Source of the DNA: Candidatus Anstonellales archaeon
GTDB taxonomy: Archaea > Micrarchaeota > Micrarchaeia > Anstonellales > CG1-02-47-40
Reading direction: 5' to 3'
NCBI GenBank assembly: GCA_038869735.1
Contig: JAWCQO010000005.1
Location: 1 to 64,000, forward strand
Length of the DNA stretch: 64,000 nucleotides
A program made the position numbers and the translations under genes. This document shows positions 9,492 through 18,187 of this stretch, piece by piece (within the stretch, counting starts at the first letter, position 1; every line of letters begins with the position of its first letter). The notes under the pieces are model-generated. The model ran no database searches, was not told the origin of the DNA, and saw only the letters and a list, made by a program, of their open reading frames with translations.

Positions 9492-10529
9492 TTAAATTTC
9501 GAGGTAGGCTTTTTTCTCGCCTCTTGCCCTTGCCTCTTCTATCTTCTTCTCTGCAGAATCAAAATTTTCGTAGATGGCTTTTGCGAATGCAGAATTTTTC
9601 GCTATTTCTTTCTCAAGCTTTCGCACTTCTTCTTCTTGCACTTCGATTCGCCGCGATAACTTTTTTATTTGTTCTTCAAGTTCTTCTTCTTTTTTATCTT
9701 TCTCTTGTAAGATTGCAATATAATATTCATCGGCTGCTTCGGAGAGCGTTTCTGTTTCTCTTCTTTCAAACTTGCCCTCGAGGATAGACAGTTTTGCAGC
9801 AGAAAATTGGATAGGTGTGTTTTGTGTATCGAGGTATATTGCGGGATCGTCTTCGGCTCTAATTAAACTGATGTTTTGCAACAGCCTCATAAGTCTGCTT
9901 TCATCAATGGTGGATGCATCTTCTCTTTCTTCGATACCCGAGCGAGCAAGGACCTCTCGTATATATAAAGTTCCTAGAGGTATCTTTGAAAAATTAGCGA
10001 TTGCATATTTTTTTTCGACTTCCATTTTTAGTTCTTCAAGTGTTGGGTTTGGAGAAACGTGAGTTGTCGGTGGGAGGGTGTATTTTCTGCCAGGCAGAAG
10101 CTCGCGCTCGTTCCATATTCTCTGCTCAAACGCCCTTATTATAGTTTGGTTCTCATCAATTAGTATAAGGTTTCCTTGTCCAAACATTTCCAGAATTAAA
10201 TGATAGTTTCCTTCCTTTCCAGAAATTGTAAATTCAACTATTCGGTCATTTCTGATTTGTTGTATGGACTCCACTTTACGGCCTCGCAACCTTGAACGAA
10301 GAAGCATAACTAAGTTTGACGGCTGTGGTGACGTTTTAGGTATGTACTTTGTCTCATGAAGGCGAAGGCCAAGGGTGCAAACAATATCTGCCTTACCAAT
10401 TCTAAGGCGGAAAGTCTTGTCACCAGTTTGGTATATGTTATCAAGGCGACAGCCACATAGATGATGGAGCTCAGAGCATATCCTTGCATACTCCAGATTC
10501 TCCATTTGGCGTGCAATCATAAAGAGCAT
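9492..10529 (-). CDS. rqcH: NFACT/RqcH-type ribosome quality-control protein, C-terminally truncated
   Basis: 345 residues. The NFACT-N domain (about 1-205) is clear: SELHHLCGCRLDNIYQ, LRLHETKY, NLVMLLRSRLRGRKV, the NDRIVEF segment with the DR pair required for tailing in RqcH, and EMFGQGNLILID. A coiled coil follows (about 270-330, EEELEEQIKKLSRRIEVQEE) and the protein then ends. Full-length RqcH/Rqc2 proteins are 550-1000 residues and end with the NFACT-R domain, which is absent. The start overlaps the aIF5B stop (TAATG), so translation is coupled. The missing domain may be encoded elsewhere. Confidence 0.85.
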   Translation of the reverse strand: MLFMIARQMENLEYARICSELHHLCGCRLDNIYQTGDKTFRLRIGKADIVCTLGLRLHETKYIPKTSPQPSNLVMLLRSRLRGRKVESIQQIRNDRIVEFTISGKEGNYHLILEMFGQGNLILIDENQTIIRAFEQRIWNERELLPGRKYTLPPTTHVSPNPTLEELKMEVEKKYAIANFSKIPLGTLYIREVLARSGIEEREDASTIDESRLMRLLQNISLIRAEDDPAIYLDTQNTPIQFSAAKLSILEGKFERRETETLSEAADEYYIAILQEKDKKEEELEEQIKKLSRRIEVQEEEVRKLEKEIAKNSAFAKAIYENFDSAEKKIEEARARGEKKAYLEI

Positions 10530-12268
10530 TAGAGATATTTTCCTTTTAATATTGATATTATTTCACTTAAGATGGCAGAATCCGAACGAGGTAGAATATC
10601 CTTCACCTTCAAGAGCTTATTCTGGGCTTCGTCATTGAGGTGCGTATAGAGAATATCGCCTTCTCTGATTTCCTTCCCAACTTCAGTTCCATCAACAGAT
10701 ATTGCAACTTGCTCTCCTGCCTCTGCAGAATTCACGTCTTGTCTATCCTTTTCGATGCCCCCAACTTCGCCAATCCGTCTTCCTGCACTATCCATAAGGA
10801 CTGCTCGCCTCACAAGCTTTCCTCCGAGTACTTCGATACCGAATATCGCTGGACTACTTTTTCTAAATATATATCCTGGAAGTATTTTCAGCTTTGCAGG
10901 ATAAATGGCCTCTTGGAGAATTCTTTGGCGCTCCTTTTGTTTTACTTTTTCAACCCATTTTTTATAATTTTCAACAAGAGAATAAATCACATTGTCCAAC
11001 ATAATTTCAACCCCGGACCCGTCGCTCTCGTCCTTGACCCCAAAACCTAAAACAACACCAAGAAGTGGGTCGTAAAATGCTGATGCTTTTGCAAGCATTG
11101 CGTCTTTTTTTGTAATGTTGCCAACGCCTGCCTTTTTTACGGCAATTCCTTCATTTGAGATTATTTTTAAGAGCGCCTCGAGGGAGCCAAGAGTGTCTGC
11201 TTTGACTACTATTCCGGCAGAGTCATTCTCGAAAAGTATCCTTTTCACTTGGGATGAAATTCTCTCTTGTGCAATTTCTTGCTCTTCTGGAGTATTTGCA
11301 ACGACAAGAGGAGAACCAGGAATTGCGTCTTCAAGTCCACTTGCAAATATTTTTATTCCACAGGCTGCTCTAACCTCATTTGGGTATTCATATTTTTCGG
11401 CTTGGTTTGTGTGTTGGCTTTTTGGCTTGATTATTGCCCTCACGCTTGTCTTTGCGCAACCTTGAGTTGTTCCAAATAGAATCGTGTCGTTTTTGCGTAA
11501 AATGCCTCTGTAGAGAATAACGTCGATTGTTGTTCCCAACCCACGTTCCTCTCCGACTTCTAGGATGCTTCCTTCGCCCTTTTCTTCATTACCAATAGAG
11601 AGCTCACGCTCCAAGAACTTCTGTGAAAGCCCTGAAAGAAGGAGAAGTAACTCTAAGATTCCTTCCTCAGTCTTTGAGGATATAGGCACTATTACGACTG
11701 TTTTTGTAAAATCGGTGACTCTATCAAAGCGCTCGGAATTTATCCCAAACTCAGATATCTGACTGATTATTTTATAAAGCTTCTCATCTAGTTGGGCGAT
11801 TGTTCGGTCAGTTTGTTCTCGAAGACTATCTGCGATACATCTTCCAGCGCGAGGTATCCAGCCATTTAATGTATCCACCTTGGTTGCTGCAACTAAAAAA
11901 GGTGTTTTGTATTGTGAGAGTATTTTTATGCTTTCAATGGTTTGTGGTTGCACGCCTTCGTTTATATCAACAACAAGTATGGCAATATCCGCAATGCTTC
12001 CCCCTCTTTCCCTCAGGTTGGTGAATGCTTCATGGCCAGGAGTGTCTATAAATAGAAGACCTGGGATTTTGATTTCTATATTCATCCTTTCTAAAGCAGG
12101 CCCGCAAATATCTTTTATTGTGGTTATTGAGACCTCGCTTGCGCCAATATGTTGTGTGATTGCTCCGGCTTCCTTTTTTTGGATGGAAGTCCTTCTTATT
12201 GAGTCGAGTAAGCTTGTTTTTCCATGGTCAACATGACCAAGAACGCAAACGATTGGTTGTCTTAACAT
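10529..12268 (-). CDS. infB: Translation initiation factor aIF5B (IF-2)
   Basis: 579 residues, normal for archaeal aIF5B. It is the GTPase that promotes ribosomal subunit joining. G1 is GHVDHGKTS (residues 11-19), G3 is DTPGHE, G4 is ATKVD. Domain II (EERGLGTTIDVILYRG), domain III and the C-terminal initiator-tRNA-binding domain follow. It starts 7 bases inside the end of the dCTP deaminase gene and overlaps the NFACT start, forming a tight minus-strand cluster. No intein is seen. Confidence 0.97.
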   Translation of the reverse strand: MLRQPIVCVLGHVDHGKTSLLDSIRRTSIQKKEAGAITQHIGASEVSITTIKDICGPALERMNIEIKIPGLLFIDTPGHEAFTNLRERGGSIADIAILVVDINEGVQPQTIESIKILSQYKTPFLVAATKVDTLNGWIPRAGRCIADSLREQTDRTIAQLDEKLYKIISQISEFGINSERFDRVTDFTKTVVIVPISSKTEEGILELLLLLSGLSQKFLERELSIGNEEKGEGSILEVGEERGLGTTIDVILYRGILRKNDTILFGTTQGCAKTSVRAIIKPKSQHTNQAEKYEYPNEVRAACGIKIFASGLEDAIPGSPLVVANTPEEQEIAQERISSQVKRILFENDSAGIVVKADTLGSLEALLKIISNEGIAVKKAGVGNITKKDAMLAKASAFYDPLLGVVLGFGVKDESDGSGVEIMLDNVIYSLVENYKKWVEKVKQKERQRILQEAIYPAKLKILPGYIFRKSSPAIFGIEVLGGKLVRRAVLMDSAGRRIGEVGGIEKDRQDVNSAEAGEQVAISVDGTEVGKEIREGDILYTHLNDEAQNKLLKVKDILPRSDSAILSEIISILKGKYL

Positions 12269-12786
12269 TTTGCACCAACGCCTTTGCCTTTGGCTCTGTT
12301 TTCTTTCATATAGACTCCTTGGTATCCTTGTTCGGCGCTTTTCTCAAGTTTTAGAAGGATCAGTTGCACCAATCTTGCATTTTTCTCAAGCCAAATCCCA
12401 TTTTCATTTGCTACTACAAGAAGAGATTCGCTTCTTCCCTCATAACCCGGATCCCAAACCGCGCAATGAATAAATGCTCCGCATCTAAGAAGACTTGAAC
12501 GTGGAAATGCAAGGCCTATGCAACCGGTTGGAATTTTTATATATTCGTTATATACTATTTTGTAACATCCTTTATTCAGTTTGAGCTTTTCCTTTTTTGA
12601 GAAAGCTACTTTCTCTGTTGGAGCAAGGCGTCTGTTTTTATTCCAAAAGTCAATTACACCTGAGCCCTTAAATTTATACACGTCCCTGAGGCTCAAATCG
12701 ATGCCTCCAGGCTGAAATTGAATTGCATCTAGATAATCACTTGCGATTCCGCTCTTTGAAATTGTCTTTCCGAGGATAACCGCCAT
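12262..12786 (-). CDS. dcd: dCTP deaminase / dUTPase family protein
   Basis: 174 residues from ATG 12786 (ATG 12798 is an alternative). It converts dCTP towards dUMP precursors or hydrolyses dUTP. Family motifs: FQPGGIDLSLRDV near the N-terminus, PRSSLLRCGAFIH (nucleotide-binding region), WDPGYEGRSESLL and a C-terminal GYQGVYMKENR segment. The sequence does not show whether it deaminates, hydrolyses dUTP, or does both. It works upstream of thymidylate synthesis; thymidylate kinase is encoded at 60054. It overlaps aIF5B by 7 bases. Confidence 0.88.
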   Translation of the reverse strand: MAVILGKTISKSGIASDYLDAIQFQPGGIDLSLRDVYKFKGSGVIDFWNKNRRLAPTEKVAFSKKEKLKLNKGCYKIVYNEYIKIPTGCIGLAFPRSSLLRCGAFIHCAVWDPGYEGRSESLLVVANENGIWLEKNARLVQLILLKLEKSAEQGYQGVYMKENRAKGKGVGAKC

Positions 12787-12909
12787 CTTTTCACCCAACT
12801 TTTCGCCTGAGTTTGTTTTTTGTTGCTACGAAACTTGCTTCATTTGCAACTTTGCGTTTGAAAAACGTATCTTTGGAAGAATGATTGATTGGTAAAATTC
12901 TTTGGATTC

Positions 12910-13392
12910 TTATTTTTTGCTTTCTTCTTGTAGATAGTCAGCCAAGCCAATTTCCCTTGCCGTTAAGTAGTTGTGTAGCTCGTCCTTTCTGAAGAATTTT
13001 TTAATTTCCGTTTCCGCAGTTTTGGGTGAATCAGACGCGTGGATTATATTGCACTGTATTGATAGCGAGAAATCGCCACGTATGGTTCCGGGTGCAGCGT
13101 TTCTTGGGTTTGTCGGCCCGCACATTTCTCTAACCACCCTCACGCATTCCTTGCCCTCAAGAACTGCAACGATGACGGGTGCAGATTTCATGAACTTCTT
13201 TATGCTTGAAAAAAAGGGTTTGTTTTTCAAGTGCGCATAATGCTCATCCAAAAGAGAGTCTTCAAGGCGCATCATTTTCATTGCGATAATCTTTAGTCCT
13301 CGTCTCTCAAATCTTCTGATGACTTCTCCAACAAACCCTCCAATCAGGCAGTCCGGTTTAAGGATGATAAGTGTCTGCTCGTTTTCTTCCAT
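12910..13392 (-). CDS. ndk: Nucleoside diphosphate kinase
   Basis: 160 residues. It transfers phosphate between nucleoside triphosphates and diphosphates through a phosphohistidine. The active-site motif NIIHASDS contains the catalytic His, and TLIILKPDCL and the PGTIRGDF segment are conserved. The C-terminus is slightly longer than in compact bacterial forms. It lies in the classical archaeal order L7Ae, S28e, L24e, Ndk. The 123-base gap before dcd holds nothing recognisable. Confidence 0.96.
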   Translation of the reverse strand: MEENEQTLIILKPDCLIGGFVGEVIRRFERRGLKIIAMKMMRLEDSLLDEHYAHLKNKPFFSSIKKFMKSAPVIVAVLEGKECVRVVREMCGPTNPRNAAPGTIRGDFSLSIQCNIIHASDSPKTAETEIKKFFRKDELHNYLTAREIGLADYLQEESKK

Positions 13393-13414
13393 CTAAACCC
13401 CCTAGGTCTTTGAA

Positions 13415-13585
13415 TTATTTCTTTTTCTTCTTTGCACGTGTCCATTTTAGTCGTCTTCCAATGCGTCCCATCTGCCAGCTTCTAAATTCTTTTCTGTTCA
13501 AAAAATAAAGTACGGTGCCATCTTTTTTTACGTACATGAGGCCGGTCCCTTTTGGAATCTCCTTTCCAGAAAAGCTTGAGCGCAT
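13415..13585 (-). CDS. rpl24e: Ribosomal protein eL24, zinc-finger cysteines lost
   Basis: 56 residues, between S28e and Ndk as in other archaea. The conserved core GKEIPKGTGLMYVKKDGTVL and the basic RIGRRLKWTRAKKKKK tail identify L24e. The usual CxxC of the N-terminus is SSFS, and the second cysteine pair (FCSSKC in typical members) reads FLNRKE. All four zinc ligands are therefore gone. Start ATG 13585 is 3 bases after the S28e stop. Confidence 0.9.
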   Translation of the reverse strand: MRSSFSGKEIPKGTGLMYVKKDGTVLYFLNRKEFRSWQMGRIGRRLKWTRAKKKKK

Positions 13586-13590
13586 CTTTT

Positions 13591-13812
13591 CTACCTCGCT
13601 TTAATCTCTTTTGCCTCTCGTTCGGTTTCAAGCAGTAGAATTATGTCTCCTACTTTTACTGGTCCTTTAACGTTTCTCCTAATAACGCGTCCCTTATCTT
13701 TTCCAGATAATACTTTACACATGACTTGGTTAACTTCTCCGTGAATGCCTGTTCGACCGCGTATCTGTACTATTTCTACAGGTATTGGCTCAGAACCTTC
13801 AGACATAATCAT
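13591..13812 (-). CDS. rps28e: Ribosomal protein eS28
   Basis: 73 residues (71 if the second ATG is used). A small-subunit OB-fold protein at the mRNA exit. Conserved [19 protein letters not shown], then [15 protein letters not shown] and the [11 protein letters not shown] tail typical of the family. It sits between L7Ae and L24e. Confidence 0.95.
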   Translation of the reverse strand: MIMSEGSEPIPVEIVQIRGRTGIHGEVNQVMCKVLSGKDKGRVIRRNVKGPVKVGDIILLLETEREAKEIKAR

Positions 13813-13845
13813 ACACCACTATTTGTTTGTTTTAGTTTGTCGGTT

Positions 13846-14340
13846 TCAAGACGGTGCTGCTGGTGAGTCTTCCTTCTTTTTTGGTTTTTTGGGTTTTTTG
13901 GGTTTTTTTGCTTCGGCTTGTGGCTGTTCTTCGACCGGCTTTTGCTCTTCTTTTTTCTCTTCAGACTTCTTTTTTGGAAGTAATGGGTCGAGAGCTTCTC
14001 GTATATCTCGGACAATCTCTGAAGACTGACCTTCCTGTTCAATAGCAACACAGGAGCAGGGTACATCAAGGCCTGCGGCACTGCCAAGCTCCTTCTTTGT
14101 CGGAAGATAGCAGTAATAGACTCCTTTCTCTTCGCAGAGGAGTGGGATGTGAAGGACTATTTCCTCCGGATCTACATCCTCTGCCATGACAACAAGGGAT
14201 GGATTAGACGCTTCTATGCTTTTTGTAACCTCGTTGATTCCCTTTCTAATTCTTCCGCTCTCCTTTGCAACTGAAACGGCTTGTTTTATTTTATCCAAAA
14301 TGGTTTTTGGGGTTTCAAACTTGACGTAATTTTTTCCCAT
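13846..14340 (-). CDS. rpl7ae: Ribosomal protein L7Ae (eL8) with an added low-complexity tail
   Basis: 164 residues from ATG 14340 (MGKNYVKFETP matches the family start). L7Ae binds kink-turns in 23S rRNA, box C/D and H/ACA sRNAs and RNase P. Residues 1-118 are the complete domain, with KGINEVTKSI (RNA contact) and LVVMAEDVDPEEI. About 45 further residues are rich in K, E and P, with repeated KKPKKP. Such a tail is uncommon in archaeal L7Ae proteins of about 120 residues and is probably disordered. It is the first gene of the translation cluster. Confidence 0.95.
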   Translation of the reverse strand: MGKNYVKFETPKTILDKIKQAVSVAKESGRIRKGINEVTKSIEASNPSLVVMAEDVDPEEIVLHIPLLCEEKGVYYCYLPTKKELGSAAGLDVPCSCVAIEQEGQSSEIVRDIREALDPLLPKKKSEEKKEEQKPVEEQPQAEAKKPKKPKKPKKKEDSPAAPS

Positions 14341-14444
14341 ACGACCTTTCACCTCACCGCTGTCTAGATGGCGGCATCATTGGCCTTATTTGTAAGAATA
14401 AGTGCCCGGTTTATCTTCTTTTTGTCAGGCCTTCCTTTAAAAGC

Positions 14445-14828
14445 TTATTTATATATCTTTGCCAGAATTGCGCCTCCGATTGCAGAGAGGATAGGAGATA
14501 TAATTAGACTTGCAAAAAATATGGCAACCCCACTAAAAAGCGGGTTGAATCTGAGTCCAAGAGCTGGAAAAAGGAAAAGAGGATAGATTATGCCAGCTAA
14601 AAATCCTCCAAGTATGCCAGCAACAAAACCTCCCATGGCTCCAATAACTGCGCCGTCTTTTGTTGATATTGGTCCACCATATTGAAACCGCAGTGCACTT
14701 GAGGATACTGCTCCTCCAATTATGTAAGGAATAAAGCAACAGACGCTTCCAGCGATTCCGCCGCTAAGTCCGCCTAAAACAACAGAAATGCCTCGTTGTA
14801 CATTGTCACCGGCTTCAATTATGTGCAT
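14445..14828 (-). CDS. Glycine-rich multi-pass membrane protein
   Basis: 127 residues with about three or four hydrophobic segments very rich in G and A (GGLSGGIAGSVCCFIPYIIG, GAMGGFVAGILGGFLAGIIY, LFSGVAIFFASLIISPILSA). Glycine-zipper-like spacing suggests tightly packed helices. It is followed downstream on the same strand by the translation cluster and preceded by another small membrane protein. No family is recognised. Confidence 0.65.
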   Translation of the reverse strand: MHIIEAGDNVQRGISVVLGGLSGGIAGSVCCFIPYIIGGAVSSSALRFQYGGPISTKDGAVIGAMGGFVAGILGGFLAGIIYPLFLFPALGLRFNPLFSGVAIFFASLIISPILSAIGGAILAKIYK

Positions 14829-14862
14829 AAAAAATCAACCTTTGCTAAAGAATCTGGAGATT

Positions 14863-15237
14863 TTATAGATTTATTTTTATAAATTCACCCTCCCCTTTTG
14901 CAATCTTGTATGCATCAGCTATTATTGCAACAGCGAACCCGACTAATAATAAAAAAACAACAAAAGGAATGCAACATAGAGCCCCAATTCCAAGTAAAGG
15001 GGATGCCACACTGACAAGTGAGTAGATAATTGCCCCTATAACTAGAGCGAGTAGATAAATTATGTTTAGGACAATTCCACGTTTTATTCTTCTGATATAA
15101 ATGTGCCCCAGGGCAGGGAACAAACCAAAAAGAAGAAACCCAACGATGCCAATAAAAAGTGTAACTGTCGGGTCGTGGGGAGTAGCCCCCCTTTCTGTTG
15201 TTTTTGTCTTATTCATCTTAGCATCTTTTGATTTCAA
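14863..15237 (-). CDS. Small multi-pass membrane protein
   Basis: 124 residues. A polar N-terminus is followed by three hydrophobic segments: VTLFIGIVGFLLFGLFPALG, IVLNIIYLLALVIGAIIYSL and FVVFLLLVGFAVAIIADAYK. The pattern with HIYIRRIKRG between segments recalls TM2-like proteins, but the match is weak. ATG 15216 is an alternative start. The next gene in the same direction starts about 35 bases on. Confidence 0.6.
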   Translation of the reverse strand: MKSKDAKMNKTKTTERGATPHDPTVTLFIGIVGFLLFGLFPALGHIYIRRIKRGIVLNIIYLLALVIGAIIYSLVSVASPLLGIGALCCIPFVVFLLLVGFAVAIIADAYKIAKGEGEFIKINL

Positions 15238-15634
15238 TAGTTATATAAACGTTTTGGGGACCTTTAAGATAAGTTGTTGAGGTTTTGTGGTTTGTAGCTG
15301 GAGCGTTTCCGCAAGCTTAGTCTTTTTTTTGATGAGACTTTGAGTATAAGATAGTGCAAGATAGTGCATGAGTTCTTGAGGAGGAAATGTTCGGATGCGA
15401 AGCGGATGTTGCGAGTTGTTGTTTGACTTTAGCTTGGACAGACGTTGGGGGTGTGTTTTGCTCTATGTTTGTTGGGTTGATTTGTTAAGTTATGTTAGAT
15501 ATTTGTCAAGTTCGAATCGTTTTCGGGAGCAGGCTCTATGATTTTTTTCTAATATGGTTGAATTTTCTAAGGATTAGACCACATAAGCTATTGATAACGC
15601 TTCCAGAATCCGAACATTTAGATGACTGCAATTT
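15238..15634. other. Intergenic stretch without a recognised gene
   Basis: About 400 bases between a membrane-protein start and the end of the glycyl-tRNA synthetase gene. A short direct repeat (AAGATAGTGC twice) lies near 15346-15368. No RNA gene, hairpin terminator or convincing ORF is visible. Confidence 0.5.
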
Positions 15635-17161
15635 TTACAGGGTTACTCTTCCTTCTTTTATGTTTCGGATTATGGTGCTGTAGACTTCTCCAACTTTTAT
15701 GCGCTCCTGCTTACCATCGTTTCTGTAACGTATAGTCACTGTATCGTCTTTGAGAGTGTCATAATCTATTGTAAGACAATAGGGGATGCCTATCTCATCT
15801 GCTCGAGCATATCTACGTCCTATTGAACCGCTCTCAGTATATATAACGTCCAATCCTTCTGCTCTTAAATTTCCAAGAAGGTCAAGTGCTTTCTCACTAA
15901 GGCCGTCTCTCCTCATAAGCGGATAAACTGCGCATGAGTAAGGAGCAATGACTGGGGGAAAATCAAACCACGCCCAATCTTTTTTGTTTCCTTTTTCTCT
16001 GAAGGTGTGTTCGAGTATGCACCAGAATAATCTGTCAAGCCCCATTGAAGGTTCAACTACATGTGGGATTATCTTCCGTTCGTTTTCCTTTCCTTCTTTT
16101 GCTTCGTTTGGATTGTTGTGGTTTACATAAACGCGAAGATCAACTCCGCTTTTTGAAGAATGAGACGATAGGTCGAAGTCGGTCCGATAGGCATTGCCAA
16201 TAGTTTCTATGACTCCAAAAGAGGTTTCGATTTCCAGATCAAAATTCCCGGCTGAATAATGGGGTGTGTCCTTTTTTCCCATTTTCTTAAAATAAAATTT
16301 CTCGTACGGAATGCCAAGAGATGTATAAAATTGCGTTTGCCTGACCATAAAATATGCCATTATCTCGTTCGGGATTATTCCTTTTCTTACAGCTTCGGCT
16401 GCCGACATCTTTTGGATTCTGTCGCTTCCGGCAACCATTATTCTTATCTGTTCAGTCTCGACTTGAGAAAATTTCTCTATTGTTGGGCTTCGCGGGTCAA
16501 AAAAGTACTCAAGTTCCATCTGTGTAAATTCCCTGAGGCGCAAGATACCCTTGCGGGGAGAGATTTCGTTTCTGAAACTTTTTCCTATCTGACCGACACA
16601 GATTGGAAGCTTTGTTCCATGGTTCCTGAAAATTCTTGAGAAGTCCAGGAATATTCCCTGGGCGGTTTCTGGTCTGAAGTATCCTGTATTTCCTTCCACT
16701 GGACCTATGTTCGTCTTGAACATCAAGTTAAACCAACCCTTGCTTTCAAACTCCCCTCCGCAGGCTGGACAGGCGATTCCTTCCTTCTTTAGCAGAGGTA
16801 ATAGCTCTTCGGGTGAATTCCAGCCTGACGCTTCGAGCTTCTTTTGATCGAGGAACTCGTCGGCTTTGAATTCGGATGAACAGGCCTTGCATCTGATTAG
16901 AGGATCAACAAAATTCTTTGCGTGCCCTGAGGCTTCAAGCACAACTGAAGGCAATACTGTAGAAGTTTCTATCTCAAAAAAACCCTCGCTTTTTATGAAA
17001 AATTTTCTGAAATAGTCCTCTATCTTCTTTTTCATCAGGCAACCTACAGGTCCGTAGTCATAAAAACCACTGATTGATCCGTAGATTTCGAATGAGGGAA
17101 TCAAAAAAGAACGTTGGAGCGCTATTTCCATTAGCCGTTCATACAATTTCTGGTGCTTCAT
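15635..17161 (-). CDS. glyS: Glycyl-tRNA synthetase (class II, archaeal/eukaryotic type)
   Basis: 508 residues. It charges tRNA-Gly with glycine. Motif 1 region GSISGFYDYGPVGCLMK, the zinc-binding cysteines C93/C96 and C129/C132 region (CKAC ... CPACG), motif 2 with FRNEISPRKGILRLREFTQ, motif 3 GLDRLFW and the anticodon-binding domain (ADEIGIPYCLTIDYD) are all present. Length is normal. It is divergent from nop5 with a 62-base shared promoter region. Confidence 0.96.
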   Translation of the reverse strand: MKHQKLYERLMEIALQRSFLIPSFEIYGSISGFYDYGPVGCLMKKKIEDYFRKFFIKSEGFFEIETSTVLPSVVLEASGHAKNFVDPLIRCKACSSEFKADEFLDQKKLEASGWNSPEELLPLLKKEGIACPACGGEFESKGWFNLMFKTNIGPVEGNTGYFRPETAQGIFLDFSRIFRNHGTKLPICVGQIGKSFRNEISPRKGILRLREFTQMELEYFFDPRSPTIEKFSQVETEQIRIMVAGSDRIQKMSAAEAVRKGIIPNEIMAYFMVRQTQFYTSLGIPYEKFYFKKMGKKDTPHYSAGNFDLEIETSFGVIETIGNAYRTDFDLSSHSSKSGVDLRVYVNHNNPNEAKEGKENERKIIPHVVEPSMGLDRLFWCILEHTFREKGNKKDWAWFDFPPVIAPYSCAVYPLMRRDGLSEKALDLLGNLRAEGLDVIYTESGSIGRRYARADEIGIPYCLTIDYDTLKDDTVTIRYRNDGKQERIKVGEVYSTIIRNIKEGRVTL

Positions 17162-17177
17162 CGCAAATTATTAATTG

Positions 17178-17192
17178 TGTATATATTTTATA
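17178..17192 (+). promoter_or_regulatory. TATA box between glyS and nop5
   Basis: GTATATATTTTATAT lies about 32-46 bases before the nop5 ATG. Its near-symmetry could also serve glyS on the other strand. Confidence 0.45.
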
Positions 17193-17223
17193 TCTTGCCT
17201 TGCATTAACTTATAGGGCAAATT

Positions 17224-18015
17224 ATGATTGAAAGAGAGAAATACCTAGAAATGGCACGCATGTCTATGAAGGAGAAGATTTCTTCCCCTGATCTCCTTAT
17301 TTCCCAAACCGTTGCAACTATAAGCGAACTTGACAGATGCATAAATGTTTTGTATGAGAAATTGGCTGAATGGTACGGACTGTATTTTCCAGAGTTAAAG
17401 CTGTCAGATATGCGCACATACTGCCAGGTAGTCATTAAGTTTGACAGAAAAAAGCAAAACGTCGCTTCTATTCTATCTGTTGTTGGTGAGAAGAACGCAG
17501 AAGTAGTAGTCTCTAAAGCCAAGACCTCTGCCGGTGCAGATTTCTCTGATGATGATTTGGAAGAAGTGCGCAAGCTTGCAAGGCACGTTCTTGAGCTTTA
17601 TGAGTTGCGTGATGAGATTGAAAAGTATCAGGCTTCTCTTGCAAGGAAATTCTATCCAAACTTATCTTACTTGCTTGAGCCGGCTCTTGCCGCGAAGATG
17701 GTATCTCTTGCAGGCTCACTTAGGAAGCTTGCTCTTCTTCCTGCAAGTACGATTCAGGTTATGGGTGCAACAAAAGCTTTATTTAAGCATCTAAAAACTG
17801 GTTCAAAACCACCAAAGCACGGGGTCATCTTTCAGCATCCTTCAATATCAGGAGCGCCAAGAAAGCTTCGCGGAAAAATCGCGCGCGCCCTTGCATCAAA
17901 GATAGCCATAGCCGCAAGGGCGGATGCATTCACTGGAGCGCAAATAGGGAAAAAATTAAAGGAGGAGTTTGAAAGGCGAGTTGGTGAGATAAGAGGAGGG
18001 AGCAGACGAGAATGA
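17224..18015 (+). CDS. nop5: Nop5/Nop56-like box C/D RNP core protein lacking its N-terminal domain
   Basis: 263 residues; archaeal Nop5 is usually about 350-420. The coiled-coil region begins at once (LYEKLAEWYGLYFPELKLS) and the Nop domain is complete, with SYLLEPALAAKMVSLAGSL, GATKALFKHL, GVIFQHP and GKIARALASKIAIAARADAF, which bind L7Ae-kink-turn RNA. The usual 100-130-residue domain that binds fibrillarin is missing. The start cannot be moved far upstream because an in-frame TAA lies just before it. No fibrillarin gene is adjacent. The stop overlaps (ATGA) the first of three repeated starts of the next gene. Confidence 0.92.
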   Translation: MIEREKYLEMARMSMKEKISSPDLLISQTVATISELDRCINVLYEKLAEWYGLYFPELKLSDMRTYCQVVIKFDRKKQNVASILSVVGEKNAEVVVSKAKTSAGADFSDDDLEEVRKLARHVLELYELRDEIEKYQASLARKFYPNLSYLLEPALAAKMVSLAGSLRKLALLPASTIQVMGATKALFKHLKTGSKPPKHGVIFQHPSISGAPRKLRGKIARALASKIAIAARADAFTGAQIGKKLKEEFERRVGEIRGGSRRE

Positions 18016-18101
18016 AATTCCTTGCACTTTCTGATCTTCATGCAAGCGAAGAGGCGCTTGATCGCCTTGGTGAGATAAGAGGAGGGAGCAGACGAGAATG
18101 A
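18012..18101 (+). CDS. Mini-ORF 1 created by the 86-bp repeat
   Basis: 29 residues: the first 19 of the phosphoesterase (MKFLALSDLHASEEALDRL) fused to the last 10 of Nop5 (GEIRGGSRRE). It overlaps the nop5 stop and the next mini-ORF start by ATGA. If translated by coupling it would act as a leader peptide. It could equally be an assembly artefact. Confidence 0.35.
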   Translation: MKFLALSDLHASEEALDRLGEIRGGSRRE

Positions 18102-18187
18102 AATTCCTTGCACTTTCTGATCTTCATGCAAGCGAAGAGGCGCTTGATCGCCTTGGTGAGATAAGAGGAGGGAGCAGACGAGAATGA
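18098..18187 (+). CDS. Mini-ORF 2 created by the 86-bp repeat
   Basis: Identical in sequence to mini-ORF 1, and its TGA overlaps the ATG of the full phosphoesterase gene at 18184. Confidence 0.35.
   Translation: MKFLALSDLHASEEALDRLGEIRGGSRRE

Noticed and set aside
15330-15345. TGATGA suggesting a C/D box sRNA
   Set aside because: No D box at suitable spacing and no second box pair.
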